From positions 1 to 37,662 of the IMG/VR virus record IMGVR_UViG_3300009285_001844: 37,662 bases of DNA; one strand, written 5' to 3'. Numbering within the stretch: the stretch's first letter is position 1; every line of letters starts with the position of its first letter. This document shows positions 1 to 6,582 of this stretch, in pieces. This stretch comes from a virus. Below the pieces are notes generated by a model. The model saw nothing but the letters and a program-made list of their open reading frames with translations. It did no database searches and was not told the origin of the DNA. Made by a program: the position numbers and the translations under genes.

Positions 1-154
1 CAGGAACATCTCTATCCTCTATGTAGGCGTATTTATCTATAAAATACTCTACACTTTTGGAGGATTTACGAAATTCCAACTCAACCTTTAAGGACGCTTT
101 TTCCCTTAACTTCTGAGCGGATAGTTTTTTCTTTTCCTTTTGTTGATCGGTCAT
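1..154 (-). CDS. Probable terminase large subunit, N-terminus only
   Basis: Runs off the left edge; 51 codons visible from an ATG preceded by AAGGTGATC. The peptide starts with a lysine-rich helix (MTDQQKEKKK) and then has a segment 'VEYFIDKYAYIEDRDVP', which resembles the stretch just ahead of the ATPase domain of phage large terminases (F-I-x-x-Y-x-Y-I). No Walker motif is in view. It lies downstream of a terminase small subunit on the same strand with two small genes between, which is the expected place. The family call is inference from a short segment and position. Confidence 0.5.
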   Translation of the reverse strand, partial: MTDQQKEKKKLSAQKLREKASLKVELEFRKSSKSVEYFIDKYAYIEDRDVP

Positions 155-177
155 AAGATCACCTTGTTATTTATCAG

Positions 178-645
178 TTAACTAAACGGTATAACATTGT
201 AGTCAATACCGTTGATGTATGCCCATTTGACTAGATCCATGAGTTTAGGTTTGTCACATATCCAATCACTACTGACATATACCTGCATGTAACTTTCATT
301 TGCTACCACAAGTGCTTCTTTGAAATGTTCTTCTGTTACAGAGAACCAACCTTTATCACACTCAATTTTAGGGTTGGCATTATTCAATATTTGCTTTGCC
401 GCATCTAAATATTCAGGGCGACATAGAATGATAGTTGGTTCAACTTCATATATAGTGTCAGTGTTTTTATTAACAGAATTACGTAACATTGAAGTAATGT
501 TACTTCTCATTAAATCACTCTGTTCTTTAGTCAACTTTAATGGATTAGGTTCAACCGTAAACGGTATACACATAGATGTATCAATACTTGACTTAGCGGT
601 ACTGTCTGATTTAAGAGTTTGATAATGTATGTCGTTGCTACACAT
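178..645 (-). CDS. Hypothetical protein, 155 aa
   Basis: ATG with a good SD (GGAGGTG) eight bases upstream; ends 24 bases before the probable large terminase gene. The N-terminal 45 residues are Ser/Thr-rich and polar, the rest alternates short predicted helices and strands; no signal peptide, membrane segment or cysteine cluster. I do not recognise the family. Its place between the two terminase genes suggests an accessory phage gene co-transcribed with packaging genes. Confidence 0.7.
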   Translation of the reverse strand: MCSNDIHYQTLKSDSTAKSSIDTSMCIPFTVEPNPLKLTKEQSDLMRSNITSMLRNSVNKNTDTIYEVEPTIILCRPEYLDAAKQILNNANPKIECDKGWFSVTEEHFKEALVVANESYMQVYVSSDWICDKPKLMDLVKWAYINGIDYNVIPFS

Positions 646-665
646 GATAACACCTCCGTTCTCGA

Positions 666-851
666 TTAATCGTACTTAGGAAACTTAACTGAATCATTGT
701 CAACTAGACTTTTTGCCTTATCTCTTGCTATGTCGATAATATTGTCATAACCAATATCGAGTAAGGCGAATCTGCTGAATGATATATTGATGTTGATGTA
801 TTCTCTGTCTATTTCCTCAGATACAGAAACATCTATTTCATTGCCTATCAT
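666..851 (-). CDS. Hypothetical acidic protein, 61 aa
   Basis: ATG preceded by AAGGAGAG at seven bases. Very acidic, Ile/Asp-rich, with alternating hydrophobic residues ('REYININISF') that suggest a small beta-rich fold. Lies 20 bases upstream of the 155-aa gene and should be on the same transcript. Function not recognised. Confidence 0.65.
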   Translation of the reverse strand: MIGNEIDVSVSEEIDREYININISFSRFALLDIGYDNIIDIARDKAKSLVDNDSVKFPKYD

Positions 852-1288
852 TTGAGTTCTCTCCTTATTACGTAGTTAACTGACTTTTGGTAGTTTATGA
901 AATGCGTAACTGTTTAGATGGTGATAGCATAAGGTACAGGTACCACCGCCAGGAGTCCCGCCAATCCATACCGGGGGGTGTTTGACCCCCACCCCCTCTT
1001 TTTGGCGAATATCCTGCTAAATACGTGCGCTCGCGCTCCTGCTCATGTATGCGCTGCGCTCTGTGCGTACAATACAGTGTCACAACCCTGCGCCTGTGAA
1101 GTGGAGCAGGTACGGTGAAATGTCCACCACAGCAGGACAATTGGCGTTTTTGGTACCAGTAATAGTACCTGTAAACAGAGAAACCCAGCAACTACGCACG
1201 TTACAAGGTTCCTGCTAGTTGACATAATATTTATTATCGGACCTGCGATAGGTACAGCGCGTACATATCTATACTGCTTTCGGGGTAA
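852..1288. other. 437-base non-coding gap with repeated AGGTAC words
   Basis: No convincing gene: the open frames here lack a ribosome binding site and have Arg/Cys-rich, unprotein-like composition. The gap is GC-richer than its surroundings and contains a GGGGGT-GTTTG-ACCCCC hairpin (about 974-990). The word AGGTAC recurs at 932, 938, 1108 and 1250 and inverted (GTACCT) at 1165, with GGTACC at 940-ish and 1152. It separates the terminase small subunit from the genes leading to the large subunit, so a packaging (cos or pac) recognition region is one reading. That role is inference. Confidence 0.4.
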
Positions 1289-1720
1289 CTAATCCTCCAG
1301 CAACTTTTCGAGTTCCTCGTCCGACATCCCAGCTATGCGAACATCTACAGGGCCGCCGTCAGCGCCCGTGAGCTCCATTGATACGTTTTCCCTATACTTC
1401 TGCGGCATAGCTCCTTTGGTGGCGAATATAAGCAATGTATCTGAGTATTTCCGCACCGTTCCGCACTCCTGACCTTGATAGAATACCGGCTCCAGAACTC
1501 CCTCGACGGCTCTACGCCTGACTTCCTGCTCTAGTCGGTCACAGGCTTGTTTCTCAGCTTCCCGGAATCGTTCGACGTATTCAGCATTTTCCATCCATTG
1601 ATAATGAGATGTCCGGCTAATTCCGGCCAATTCGGCTGCATGTGTAACCGTTCCCACTTCTGCATATGCGGCCAAGAACGCTTCCCTTTTAGCCTGAACA
1701 GATTTGTCATGGTCGCTCAT
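1289..1720 (-). CDS. Phage terminase small subunit
   Basis: DNA-recognition subunit that binds the packaging site and hands DNA to the large terminase. Residues 1-50 form a helix-turn-helix ('TVTHAAELAGISRTSHYQWM'), followed by a long charged helix (E-K-Q-A-C-D-R-L-E-Q-E-V) and the motif 'DTLLIFATKGAMPQKYRENV', which is characteristic of this family in Bacillota phages. Length 143 aa is typical. I chose ATG 1720 because GAGGTG sits nine bases upstream; a GTG at 1732 is in the same frame but overlaps that SD. Gene order (regulator, small then large subunit) supports the call. Confidence 0.88.
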   Translation of the reverse strand: MSDHDKSVQAKREAFLAAYAEVGTVTHAAELAGISRTSHYQWMENAEYVERFREAEKQACDRLEQEVRRRAVEGVLEPVFYQGQECGTVRKYSDTLLIFATKGAMPQKYRENVSMELTGADGGPVDVRIAGMSDEELEKLLED

Positions 1721-1771
1721 TTTACATTTCACCTCGATTTACTTAGATATTCTTATGTAAGATACAATAAA

Positions 1772-2293
1772 CTACTTCTTTGTCTCTGCATACTTCGCTT
1801 TCACCCAGTCCGGCAAATAACAATCCAGTTGATTCCTGAATATCAGATATAGATTCAAAGGTATCCTGTTGCTGCTGAAAAAATAAATAGGGTTGACATA
1901 GAAATGTACTTCTTTCTTTTCTCCAGCTTCTACATTCACCTTTGCCATGATTCCCAGATCAATCATTTTACGCACAAACTTCTTTGCCTGGTATTCTTTT
2001 AGTTCTATCACTTCGCCAATTTGCTTTTCATTGTACGGACGTATTCCACCATTTCCGCGGTATCCGAGCATATTCGTATTTGACCAAATTTTCTTTGCCA
2101 ACGTTGCCATTTGTCCGCGTTCTTTCATCGTTGTCTCAGGTGGGAAGTCTATATCCAAAAAGGATTTTGCGAAACCTTTCCGCGCCCAAAACAGATAACC
2201 TTTTTCCTCGTCAAAAGACGATGCTATGTAGCGCACATTTTTTCCGCGCAACTCTCCTGTTTCCTCTTCTATGTAGCGTGTTTCTTTGAGCAT
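1772..2293 (-). CDS. Winged-helix DNA-binding protein, RepL/MarR-like
   Basis: 173 aa from an ATG with AGGTGG seven bases upstream. The start 'ETRYIEEETGEL' is a pattern seen in plasmid RepL-type and related phage proteins. The middle has a winged-helix signature: 'NEKQIGEVIELKEYQAKKFV' (helix-turn-recognition helix) followed by 'MIDLGIMAKV' and a beta wing, then 'FYVNPIYFF'. This fits a MarR/RepL-like fold that binds DNA either as a regulator or a replication initiator; sequence alone does not decide. It is monocistronic, with a long untranslated leader carrying a terminator-like hairpin, so its expression is probably controlled by premature termination. It separates terminase from the inverted cassette to the right. 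Confidence 0.6.
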   Translation of the reverse strand: MLKETRYIEEETGELRGKNVRYIASSFDEEKGYLFWARKGFAKSFLDIDFPPETTMKERGQMATLAKKIWSNTNMLGYRGNGGIRPYNEKQIGEVIELKEYQAKKFVRKMIDLGIMAKVNVEAGEKKEVHFYVNPIYFFSSNRIPLNLYLIFRNQLDCYLPDWVKAKYAETKK

Positions 2294-2477
2294 TTTACCA
2301 CCTGATTTCTCGTTGGTTTTTCGTACTATTTCGAAAGTCAAAACACGCAAAAAAACCAACAGTAAAAAACAACTCAAACCGTTGGTATTTCTGGCTTTGC
2401 AGGTTTTGGTCACGAAAAGATGCATATAAAAGATATATAGGTATCTTTGCATGGTCGGTTTTTCTCTCGCTTCTATA

Positions 2478-2504
2478 CAAAACAAAAAGCACCCTCTCGG
2501 ATGC
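2478..2504 (-). terminator. Intrinsic terminator or attenuator in leader
   Basis: Minus strand reads GCATCC-GAGA-GGGTGC followed by TTTTTGTTTTG: a six-pair stem (one G-U), a GNRA-type loop and a T tract. It lies about 185 bases upstream of the winged-helix gene and downstream of a promoter-like sequence, with no intact gene before it, so attenuation is more likely than simple termination. Confidence 0.6.
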
Positions 2505-2582
2505 TCCACAAACAGTATTCGTCTACCTAAAACAGTAGGCAGACACAAATAAAAAAACATGGTATAAAACTCCCACTATATC

Positions 2583-2611
2583 ATTTTATCACGGTTAAAC
2601 CCCGAAAACAA
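2583..2611 (-). promoter_or_regulatory. Candidate promoter for the winged-helix gene
   Basis: Minus strand TTGTTT, 17 bases, TAAAAT. The -35 is weak and the -10 is five of six. Transcription would begin near 2575 and read a roughly 280-base leader containing an inverted repeat GTCTGCCT...AGGTAGAC (2512-2535) and the terminator-like hairpin at 2478-2504. The whole gap 2294-2870 otherwise holds only the plus-strand control region at 2818-2851. Confidence 0.4.
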
Positions 2612-2817
2612 GAAAAACTTTACGTTTTCCGCATATCCATAGAAAATAGATACACTTTTCTCTTCTCCACACCCTCCACAACAAAAACAGCTTCGCCACA
2701 GCGCCCATACAGCCACACAAAACACATTGCAGGTATGTTTGTACCTCCAATTTGTGTATGGTCACTACAAGCACGTTTGCAGGGGTTTTCGTGTTGTTTC
2801 TATAGTAGCGGAAAAGC

Positions 2818-2851
2818 TGGGTTGCCATATGGATATCCAGTATGTTATACT
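2818..2851 (+). promoter_or_regulatory. Promoter overlapped by two RHH-type operator boxes
   Basis: TTGCCA (2822-2827) and TATACT (2846-2851) with 18 bases between, or TTATAC with 17, form a plus-strand promoter 20 bases ahead of the RHH gene. It overlaps TGGGTTGCCA (2818-2827) and the perfect palindrome TGGATATCCA (2830-2839), whose starts are 12 bases apart, about one helical turn. Two further copies (TGGGTATCCA) follow the gene. This arrangement suggests autorepression by the RHH protein. Confidence 0.6.
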
Positions 2852-2870
2852 ATCATTGGAGGTGATTCAA

Positions 2871-3071
2871 ATGTCAGCAAAGCGGAAAGAAAAATATAGA
2901 GAAGGCTGGGAAAGTTTTAATTTGCGCCTGTCTATAGAAGATAAAGCAAAACTAGCCGAAATATCAACAAATACGCGGGTTCCAGCATCGGAAATAGCCA
3001 GAACTGCTATCAAAAAAGAAATTGCGGAAATTCAAAAAACGCTGAAAAAGGCAGATACGGCTAGTATCTAG
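2871..3071 (+). CDS. Ribbon-helix-helix regulator, 66 aa
   Basis: Small DNA-binding protein with the CopG/Arc-like plan: a short N-terminal strand ('SFNLRLS'), helix A ('EDKAKLAEISTN'), a turn ('TRVPASEIAR') and helix B ('TAIKKEIAEIQKTL'). Such proteins bind as dimers, the strand entering the major groove, and normally repress their own promoters. ATG 2871 has a near-perfect SD (GGAGGTGATT). It is the first gene of the plus-strand cassette, and the palindromic boxes before and after it are the natural candidates for its binding sites. RHH antitoxins look similar, but no toxin-like gene follows. Confidence 0.75.
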   Translation: MSAKRKEKYREGWESFNLRLSIEDKAKLAEISTNTRVPASEIARTAIKKEIAEIQKTLKKADTASI

Positions 3072-3085
3072 TAGGCTGGATAAGC

Positions 3086-3144
3086 TGGGTATCCATAAAT
3101 AGCTGAATATGACGTTAAATCGGGCTAGACGGTATGGGTATCCA
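3086..3144 (+). promoter_or_regulatory. Two TGGGTATCCA boxes after the RHH gene
   Basis: Exact copies of TGGGTATCCA at 3086-3095 and 3135-3144, one mismatch from the palindrome at 2830-2839. They sit between the RHH gene and the next gene, the second just upstream of a TATAAG hexamer (3153-3158), so they may control a second start site for the cassette. Confidence 0.5.
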
Positions 3145-3204
3145 CATGATAGTATAAGCACATGGAACACAGCAACAAAATAACAACGAGAGGGGATGCA
3201 CTGA

Positions 3205-3429
3205 ATGAGCATAACTAACGTAAGGGAACTGGTTAACAACAAACTATCCCTGTTGGACATAAATAATAAGCACTGCAAAGGCGAAACCGGAGTAACCAGA
3301 ATTGACCACGAACTATCCGGGATAAAGCAGGCACTCAGGATAATGGGATTCGACCTAGAGATAAGAAAAAACCCCTACTTTTGGGAAAACGGCGAACCAT
3401 CTACTTATAAGATTGATTTTGTTGAATAA
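3205..3429 (+). CDS. Hypothetical protein, 74 aa
   Basis: ATG with GAGAGGGG upstream. Basic N-terminal half, with a pattern of two amphipathic helices ('TRIDHELSGIKQALRIMG') and a polar tail. No recognised domain. Second gene of the inverted cassette; followed by two small hairpins (3431-3444 and 3472-3483, the latter CCCC-TTC-GGGG) before the next ribosome binding site. Confidence 0.7.
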   Translation: MSITNVRELVNNKLSLLDINNKHCKGETGVTRIDHELSGIKQALRIMGFDLEIRKNPYFWENGEPSTYKIDFVE

Positions 3430-3522
3430 ACTCTTTGCGGAGAGTCTAAACAGCCTTAAGCCGCAAGCGTTCCCCTTCGGGGGAGGTGGCAAGTTAAAAC
3501 TAAATACGAGGGGGATACACAC

Positions 3523-3741
3523 ATGAAAATTCACAACGGCGAGAACATCGACATCACGGTAGTTACCGACTTAGGCGAAACTGTAATACCTGCTAAAACC
3601 ACAGTTGAAGTCGAAATTCCAGAGGATGCAATCTTAAACCTGCACGACCACACCATGTATGTGCAGGAAGAAGGGAACTGGTACAGTAAGACGGAACAAT
3701 GCTACACAGGCGCAGACATGGAAATCTACCTGGAAGGTTAG
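3523..3741 (+). CDS. Hypothetical acidic protein, 72 aa
   Basis: ATG with GAGGGGG upstream. Net strongly negative, with alternating hydrophobic residues suggesting a small all-beta protein ('DITVVTDLGETVIPA', 'TTVEVEIPEDAIL'). Small acidic phage proteins of this kind include anti-restriction and inhibitor proteins that mimic DNA, but nothing specific supports that here. Confidence 0.7.
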   Translation: MKIHNGENIDITVVTDLGETVIPAKTTVEVEIPEDAILNLHDHTMYVQEEGNWYSKTEQCYTGADMEIYLEG

Positions 3742-3746
3742 TCGAA

Positions 3747-3762
3747 ACCGGGTTCGCCCGGT
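3747..3762 (+). other. Intergenic hairpin with UUCG loop
   Basis: ACCGGG-TTCG-CCCGGT, a perfect six-pair stem closed by an exceptionally stable tetraloop. It is followed by AGCAGG (3764-3769) ... CCTGCT (3780-3785), a second stem. No T tract follows, so it is not a classical terminator. One of a series in this cassette. Confidence 0.65.
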
Positions 3763-3865
3763 CAGCAGGAATTTGTCTACCTGCTCTGAGGATGACAGAC
3801 AAAGCGCACCGCACACGCATAACTCCTTTAGAGAGGGGTTTTGTTGAGGCAAAGGAGGAATATCA

Positions 3866-4096
3866 ATGACAACAACAATAATGCTACTAGACGAGCAAGG
3901 CAACATTTCCGAACTGGCAGTTTACACCTTGCCGGCAAAGCAAGCGTTAATTGCTTACCGCCAAAAGTTTGAGTTCAAAAACGGCAATACCTGGACTTAC
4001 CCCAGCGAGGATGCAGTAATTCGTGAAATGCGAGGGGGTGAATACTGCTACTTCCGAGGTGATGCCAACATTTTCACCAGGTCCGCGACTACCTAA
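3866..4096 (+). CDS. Hypothetical protein, 76 aa
   Basis: ATG with AAAGGAGG at eight bases. Mixed alpha/beta pattern: 'TTTIMLLDEQGNISELAVYTL' looks like two strands with a turn, then 'PAKQALIAYRQKF' a helix. Two aromatic clusters near the end. Not recognised. Its stop codon lies in the loop of the next hairpin (GCGACT...AGTCGC, 4085-4102). Confidence 0.68.
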   Translation: MTTTIMLLDEQGNISELAVYTLPAKQALIAYRQKFEFKNGNTWTYPSEDAVIREMRGGEYCYFRGDANIFTRSATT

Positions 4097-4138
4097 AGTC
4101 GCAGTTTTACCCAAATCCTTTTGCGAGGAGGGTTTACT

Positions 4139-4441
4139 ATGCAATTTCAAAAAATCCAGAACAAGATTGACGCTCAGAACTTTTGCCAAAACATCAAAAA
4201 AATCCGCACTTCCGAGGGCGAACCAGTTGCCCAGCGCAACGAGGGAGGGGATCTGGTTATAAACCTCACGTCGGGCGCAAACAGTGTATATAGCATTTAT
4301 ATTTACCCCGACCACTGGGACTGTAGTATCCAGGGCGAGGGCATGAGCGCACCGGCAGAAACCATACCAAACGAAGTTGACTGGATATACAAAAGGCGCG
4401 AAATGGTCAACCGCTCGTTCCTGCCGATTTGGGACATATAG
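4139..4441 (+). CDS. Hypothetical protein, 100 aa
   Basis: ATG 4139 chosen because GAGGAGGG lies seven bases upstream; an in-frame start 18 bases earlier overlaps that SD. N-terminal helix ('KIQNKIDAQNFCQNIKKI') then a beta-rich part with 'SVYSIYIYPDHWDCSIQGEG'. No recognised family. Followed by the hairpin CCTACC...GGTAGG (4454-4471). Confidence 0.68.
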   Translation: MQFQKIQNKIDAQNFCQNIKKIRTSEGEPVAQRNEGGDLVINLTSGANSVYSIYIYPDHWDCSIQGEGMSAPAETIPNEVDWIYKRREMVNRSFLPIWDI

Positions 4442-4506
4442 TCTTTCGTGGTGCCTACCTTCCGGGGTAGGTAGTATGAAACACTATTTTGAGGGGAGGA
4501 ACCATA

Positions 4507-4911
4507 ATGTTAGCAACAGCCGAAAACATGCACCACAGCCCCACACAGGGGAGCAAAACGCCGGAAGGTACAAATACACCCAGACTAAACAAATATCGTG
4601 TCAGACTGCATTTTAGGGAAATTATGTGCGCCGGTCAGGTTATCCCAAAGGGCACCAGTACAGAGATAGTTTGGGGAGCTTCGCCGCTGGATGCAATTAT
4701 CCACACAGTAGATCGTTACCGCGATCCCGAAATGGTTTTAGTGTGGGCCGAGGTGGTTGACTGGTATCCGGTTAGGGTCTATTTACCTGCAAATTGGGGA
4801 AGTCCTGCATTTGTTCACGACGACGAAATTTTGGCCAGCAGTCGGCAAGATGCTTGCGCCAACGCTGTTTGGAATTGGCCAAAAGCGGAGAGGGTGGAGG
4901 TGATCGGATAA
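4507..4911 (+). CDS. Two-repeat protein of a ~45-residue module
   Basis: 134 aa from ATG 4507 (GAGGGGAGG upstream). After a polar N-terminal segment it contains two copies of one module. Copy 1, residues about 28-82, starts 'KYRVRLHF' and ends 'VWAEVVDW'; copy 2, residues about 83-134, starts 'YPVRVYLP' and ends 'KAERVEVIG'. Both carry a central 'WGASPLDAI..TV' or 'LASSRQDACANAV' segment. The next gene is a third, free-standing copy. The module looks like beta-alpha-beta with conserved aromatic residues; no known family comes to mind. Overlaps the next gene by one base (TAATG), so translation is coupled. Confidence 0.7.
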   Translation: MLATAENMHHSPTQGSKTPEGTNTPRLNKYRVRLHFREIMCAGQVIPKGTSTEIVWGASPLDAIIHTVDRYRDPEMVLVWAEVVDWYPVRVYLPANWGSPAFVHDDEILASSRQDACANAVWNWPKAERVEVIG

Positions 4912-5045
4912 TGAAAAAATACAGGGTAAGGTATTATTGTAAGGATTATTCGTGGGTCATTTCCGTGCTATCGGTTAACCCTCTAAGTGCTTGCATATAT
5001 ACTGTCTTATGGAATAAGGCAGAATGGGCGGAGGTGGTGGGATGA
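4911..5045 (+). CDS. Single-module paralogue, 44 aa
   Basis: Starts in the TAATG overlap with the preceding gene; SD GGAGGTG lies inside that gene. 'KKYRVRYYCKDYSW' then 'NPLSACIYTV' then 'KAEWAEVVG' repeat the plan of both modules of the 134-aa neighbour. Looks like a recent duplication product or the ancestral single unit. Confidence 0.65.
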   Translation: MKKYRVRYYCKDYSWVISVLSVNPLSACIYTVLWNKAEWAEVVG

Positions 5046-5155
5046 TGACTAAGTTAGTTTATCTTAGAATTTACGGGAGTTTAACCGCTAAGTTTCCTTA
5101 CCCTGCCCCCTTAGAGAGGGGTGGCGATAGGGAAATTGAGAGGGAGGATGATATT

Positions 5156-5365
5156 ATGGGATTTACATATGACGAGTTCATCAAGAAATATGCGGACGCC
5201 GAGAGGGAAGCGAGAAGAAAGTTAGTAGACAAACTTTTAAATTCGGATAACAGTTTTATGTATGTCGAAGATTTATCCAGCGGTCAAAATGGTTGGACGT
5301 TGGGACTAAGAGATCGCAATGAATTCTGGTTGGAATGGTTGTACCGCGTAAACATAGTAGACTAA
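5156..5365 (+). CDS. Hypothetical charged protein, 69 aa
   Basis: ATG 5156 chosen for the SD AGGGAGGATG nine bases upstream. The frame is also open back to ATG 5042, which overlaps the previous stop as ATGA and would add 38 residues; that extension has poor protein character and contains a TTAGAGAGGGG sequence also seen in the 3742-3865 gap. Long charged helix ('EFIKKYADAEREARRKLVDKLL') then a Trp-rich C-terminus. Function unknown. Confidence 0.65.
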   Translation: MGFTYDEFIKKYADAEREARRKLVDKLLNSDNSFMYVEDLSSGQNGWTLGLRDRNEFWLEWLYRVNIVD

Positions 5366-5381
5366 CATTTATTTTTTTTGC

Positions 5382-5423
5382 TTGACAGGTGATTCACCAA
5401 GCTATATAATAAGTGCATCACCT
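5382..5423 (+). promoter_or_regulatory. Consensus promoter with palindromic operator
   Basis: TTGACA (5382-5387), 17 bases, TATAAT (5405-5410): an exact sigma-70/sigma-A consensus. The spacer contains GGTGATTCACC (5388-5398), a perfect five-plus-five palindrome, and ATCACC recurs just after the -10 (5417-5422), inverted to the first GGTGAT. A promoter this strong needs repression, and the RHH/zinc-ribbon gene that follows is the obvious repressor. Confidence 0.8.
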
Positions 5424-5438
5424 AAGCAGGAGGGCAAC

Positions 5439-5765
5439 ATGACTATACCTAAAGACAAAATACGCATCAGCATAACCTTCCCCAAGCCGCTTGCCCGAAA
5501 ACTGAAGGAGCAGGCAAAGAGGGAAGGGAAGGGAATTAGTGAGGTAGTTGTTAGAAAATTTATGCCGGGAGAACCGGCGAAGGAGGAAAAAAAGATGAAT
5601 ATAGACTTAAATAAGATTTGTGATTGTGGTGCAGAACTACATTTTGACAGCACGATTGATGGCAACGAGCGCGAATATATGCAAACCGGGGAGCATCTTC
5701 ACAAAACCGTTTGCCCGAACTGCGGTGAACGCTGGCAGTTTAGGGAGTCCGATATTGTTGACTAG
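5439..5765 (+). CDS. RHH domain fused to a zinc ribbon, 108 aa
   Basis: ATG 5439 with AGGAGGG at six bases. Residues 1-45 are an RHH fold: strand 'RISITFPKPLARKLKEQA' with helix, then 'EGKGISEVVVRKFM'. After a charged linker (PAKEEKKMN), residues 60-108 hold two Cys pairs, 'CDCG' and 'CPNCG', consistent with a four-Cys zinc ribbon. The RHH part should bind the palindromes over its own consensus promoter; the ribbon may contact protein or nucleic acid. A re-initiation start inside (ATG of 'MNIDLNKICDCG', SD AAGGAGG) could also give the zinc ribbon alone. Confidence 0.75.
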   Translation: MTIPKDKIRISITFPKPLARKLKEQAKREGKGISEVVVRKFMPGEPAKEEKKMNIDLNKICDCGAELHFDSTIDGNEREYMQTGEHLHKTVCPNCGERWQFRESDIVD

Positions 5766-5800
5766 CAGGGTTTAATCCCCTGCCGAGCGTCTAACGGACG
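5765..5800 (+). other. Paired intergenic hairpins
   Basis: GCAGGG-TTTAATC-CCCTGC (5765-5783, beginning inside the stop codon) followed by CGTC-TAACG-GACG (5788-5800). No T tract; the SD of the next gene follows 20 bases later. Confidence 0.55.
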
Positions 5801-5835
5801 TTGGGTAGGAGATTAAAAACTAAGGAGGTAGTATA

Positions 5836-6054
5836 ATGTTACATCTGCCATCAGGGGAAAAACTGAAACATAAACTAGAAAAGGTAAACGTCATGTCATA
5901 CACTGGGAAATGTTGCAAGAGATGTATTCACTACAAAAGTAAACATGCTGGATTTGAAACATGTGGCACAAGACCGTGCTACATATACATCTCTTGTGAA
6001 TTCTGCAGTATGGTTAAATGCATATGTTTCAAACCAGAATCACCGACAGATTAA
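5836..6054 (+). CDS. Cys-rich miniprotein, 72 aa
   Basis: ATG with AAGGAGGTA nine bases upstream. Nine cysteines between residues 26 and 64, arranged as CCKRC, CGTRPC, CEFC and CIC, with His and Tyr around them, suggest one or two bound zinc ions. An internal ATG at residue 20 ('MSYTGKCC') is an alternative start but has a weaker SD. Unknown function. Confidence 0.65.
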   Translation: MLHLPSGEKLKHKLEKVNVMSYTGKCCKRCIHYKSKHAGFETCGTRPCYIYISCEFCSMVKCICFKPESPTD

Positions 6055-6071
6055 CAAAAGGAGGGACTAAA

Positions 6072-6152
6072 ATGCAATACAAAATAACCTGCGGTTACAT
6101 GCCGCACGAGGCGCAATGTCACCGCAACGGGCAGTGTGAGGGGGTGAAATAA
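6072..6152 (+). CDS. Very small Cys/His peptide, 26 aa
   Basis: ATG preceded by AAGGAGGGAC; three Cys and two His in 26 residues (C-x8-C-x5-C). Its last codons contain the SD of the next gene, so the two are coupled. Too short for certainty, but the strong SD and the tight spacing argue that it is translated. Confidence 0.5.
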   Translation: MQYKITCGYMPHEAQCHRNGQCEGVK

Positions 6153-6154
6153 CC

Positions 6155-6355
6155 GTGAAACCACCAGAATGTCGCACTCTAGTTAGTATGGGAGTAACTG
6201 CTCAAACTGTACCGTCTTGTGTTTGCGCTATGTCAACCGACTGCCCAGGTTTTTGCTCACAGCCAGAATTTCGCGGTTGGTTGGGCGGTTGTTGCCCGGA
6301 ACTTTGCCCTTGGAAGAAAGGGCATTTAGACGAGGAGGTGAAAAATAATGATTAG
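6155..6355 (+). CDS. Cys-rich miniprotein, 66 aa
   Basis: Starts with GTG two bases after the preceding stop; SD GAGGGGGTG. Eight Cys, including CVC, CPGFC, CCPELC and a single near the N-terminus; Trp-rich between. Likely metal-binding or disulphide-bonded. The C-terminal 'DEEVKNND' overlaps the SD and start of the next gene by eight bases. Confidence 0.62.
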   Translation: MKPPECRTLVSMGVTAQTVPSCVCAMSTDCPGFCSQPEFRGWLGGCCPELCPWKKGHLDEEVKNND

Positions 6356-6572
6356 TGTAGCAATTCTAACAGGGCCGTTTGGTCACAAAACTTTATTCCT
6401 TGGCAAAACTGCCGAGGAAATGATCGCCTCTCACAAAGGCGATGATGAAAACTGTACCCTTGAAATTAGAGAGGTACACGACATTGCCGGTAGCTTAGTT
6501 GTTAGTCTCAACCAGTCCGAGGTCGTTACCTCAAATACCCGCATTTGCAACATGCCGAACTGCGGAGTTTAG
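6348..6572 (+). CDS. Hypothetical protein, 74 aa
   Basis: ATG within the end of the preceding gene, SD GAGGAGGTG. The first strand 'MISVAILTGPFGHKTLFLG' and a following helix 'TAEEMIASHKG' suggest a small alpha/beta domain; two Cys at the C-terminus (ICNMPNC). Not recognised. Followed by an eight-pair hairpin CTGCTCAC/GTGGGCAG (6583-6605). Confidence 0.66.
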   Translation: MISVAILTGPFGHKTLFLGKTAEEMIASHKGDDENCTLEIREVHDIAGSLVVSLNQSEVVTSNTRICNMPNCGV

Positions 6573-6582
6573 TTTCTTGTAA

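Noticed and set aside
895-1225. Two overlapping minus-strand open frames in the terminase gap
   Set aside because: No SD, overlapping each other, Arg/Cys/Trp-rich without pattern; the DNA is better explained as a non-coding site.
2595-2828. Minus-strand 77-residue Cys/Trp-rich frame
   Set aside because: Covers the RHH promoter and has no SD.
2871-3071. RHH gene as antitoxin of a toxin-antitoxin pair
   Set aside because: No RelE, ParE or other toxin-like gene adjacent to this or the other RHH genes.
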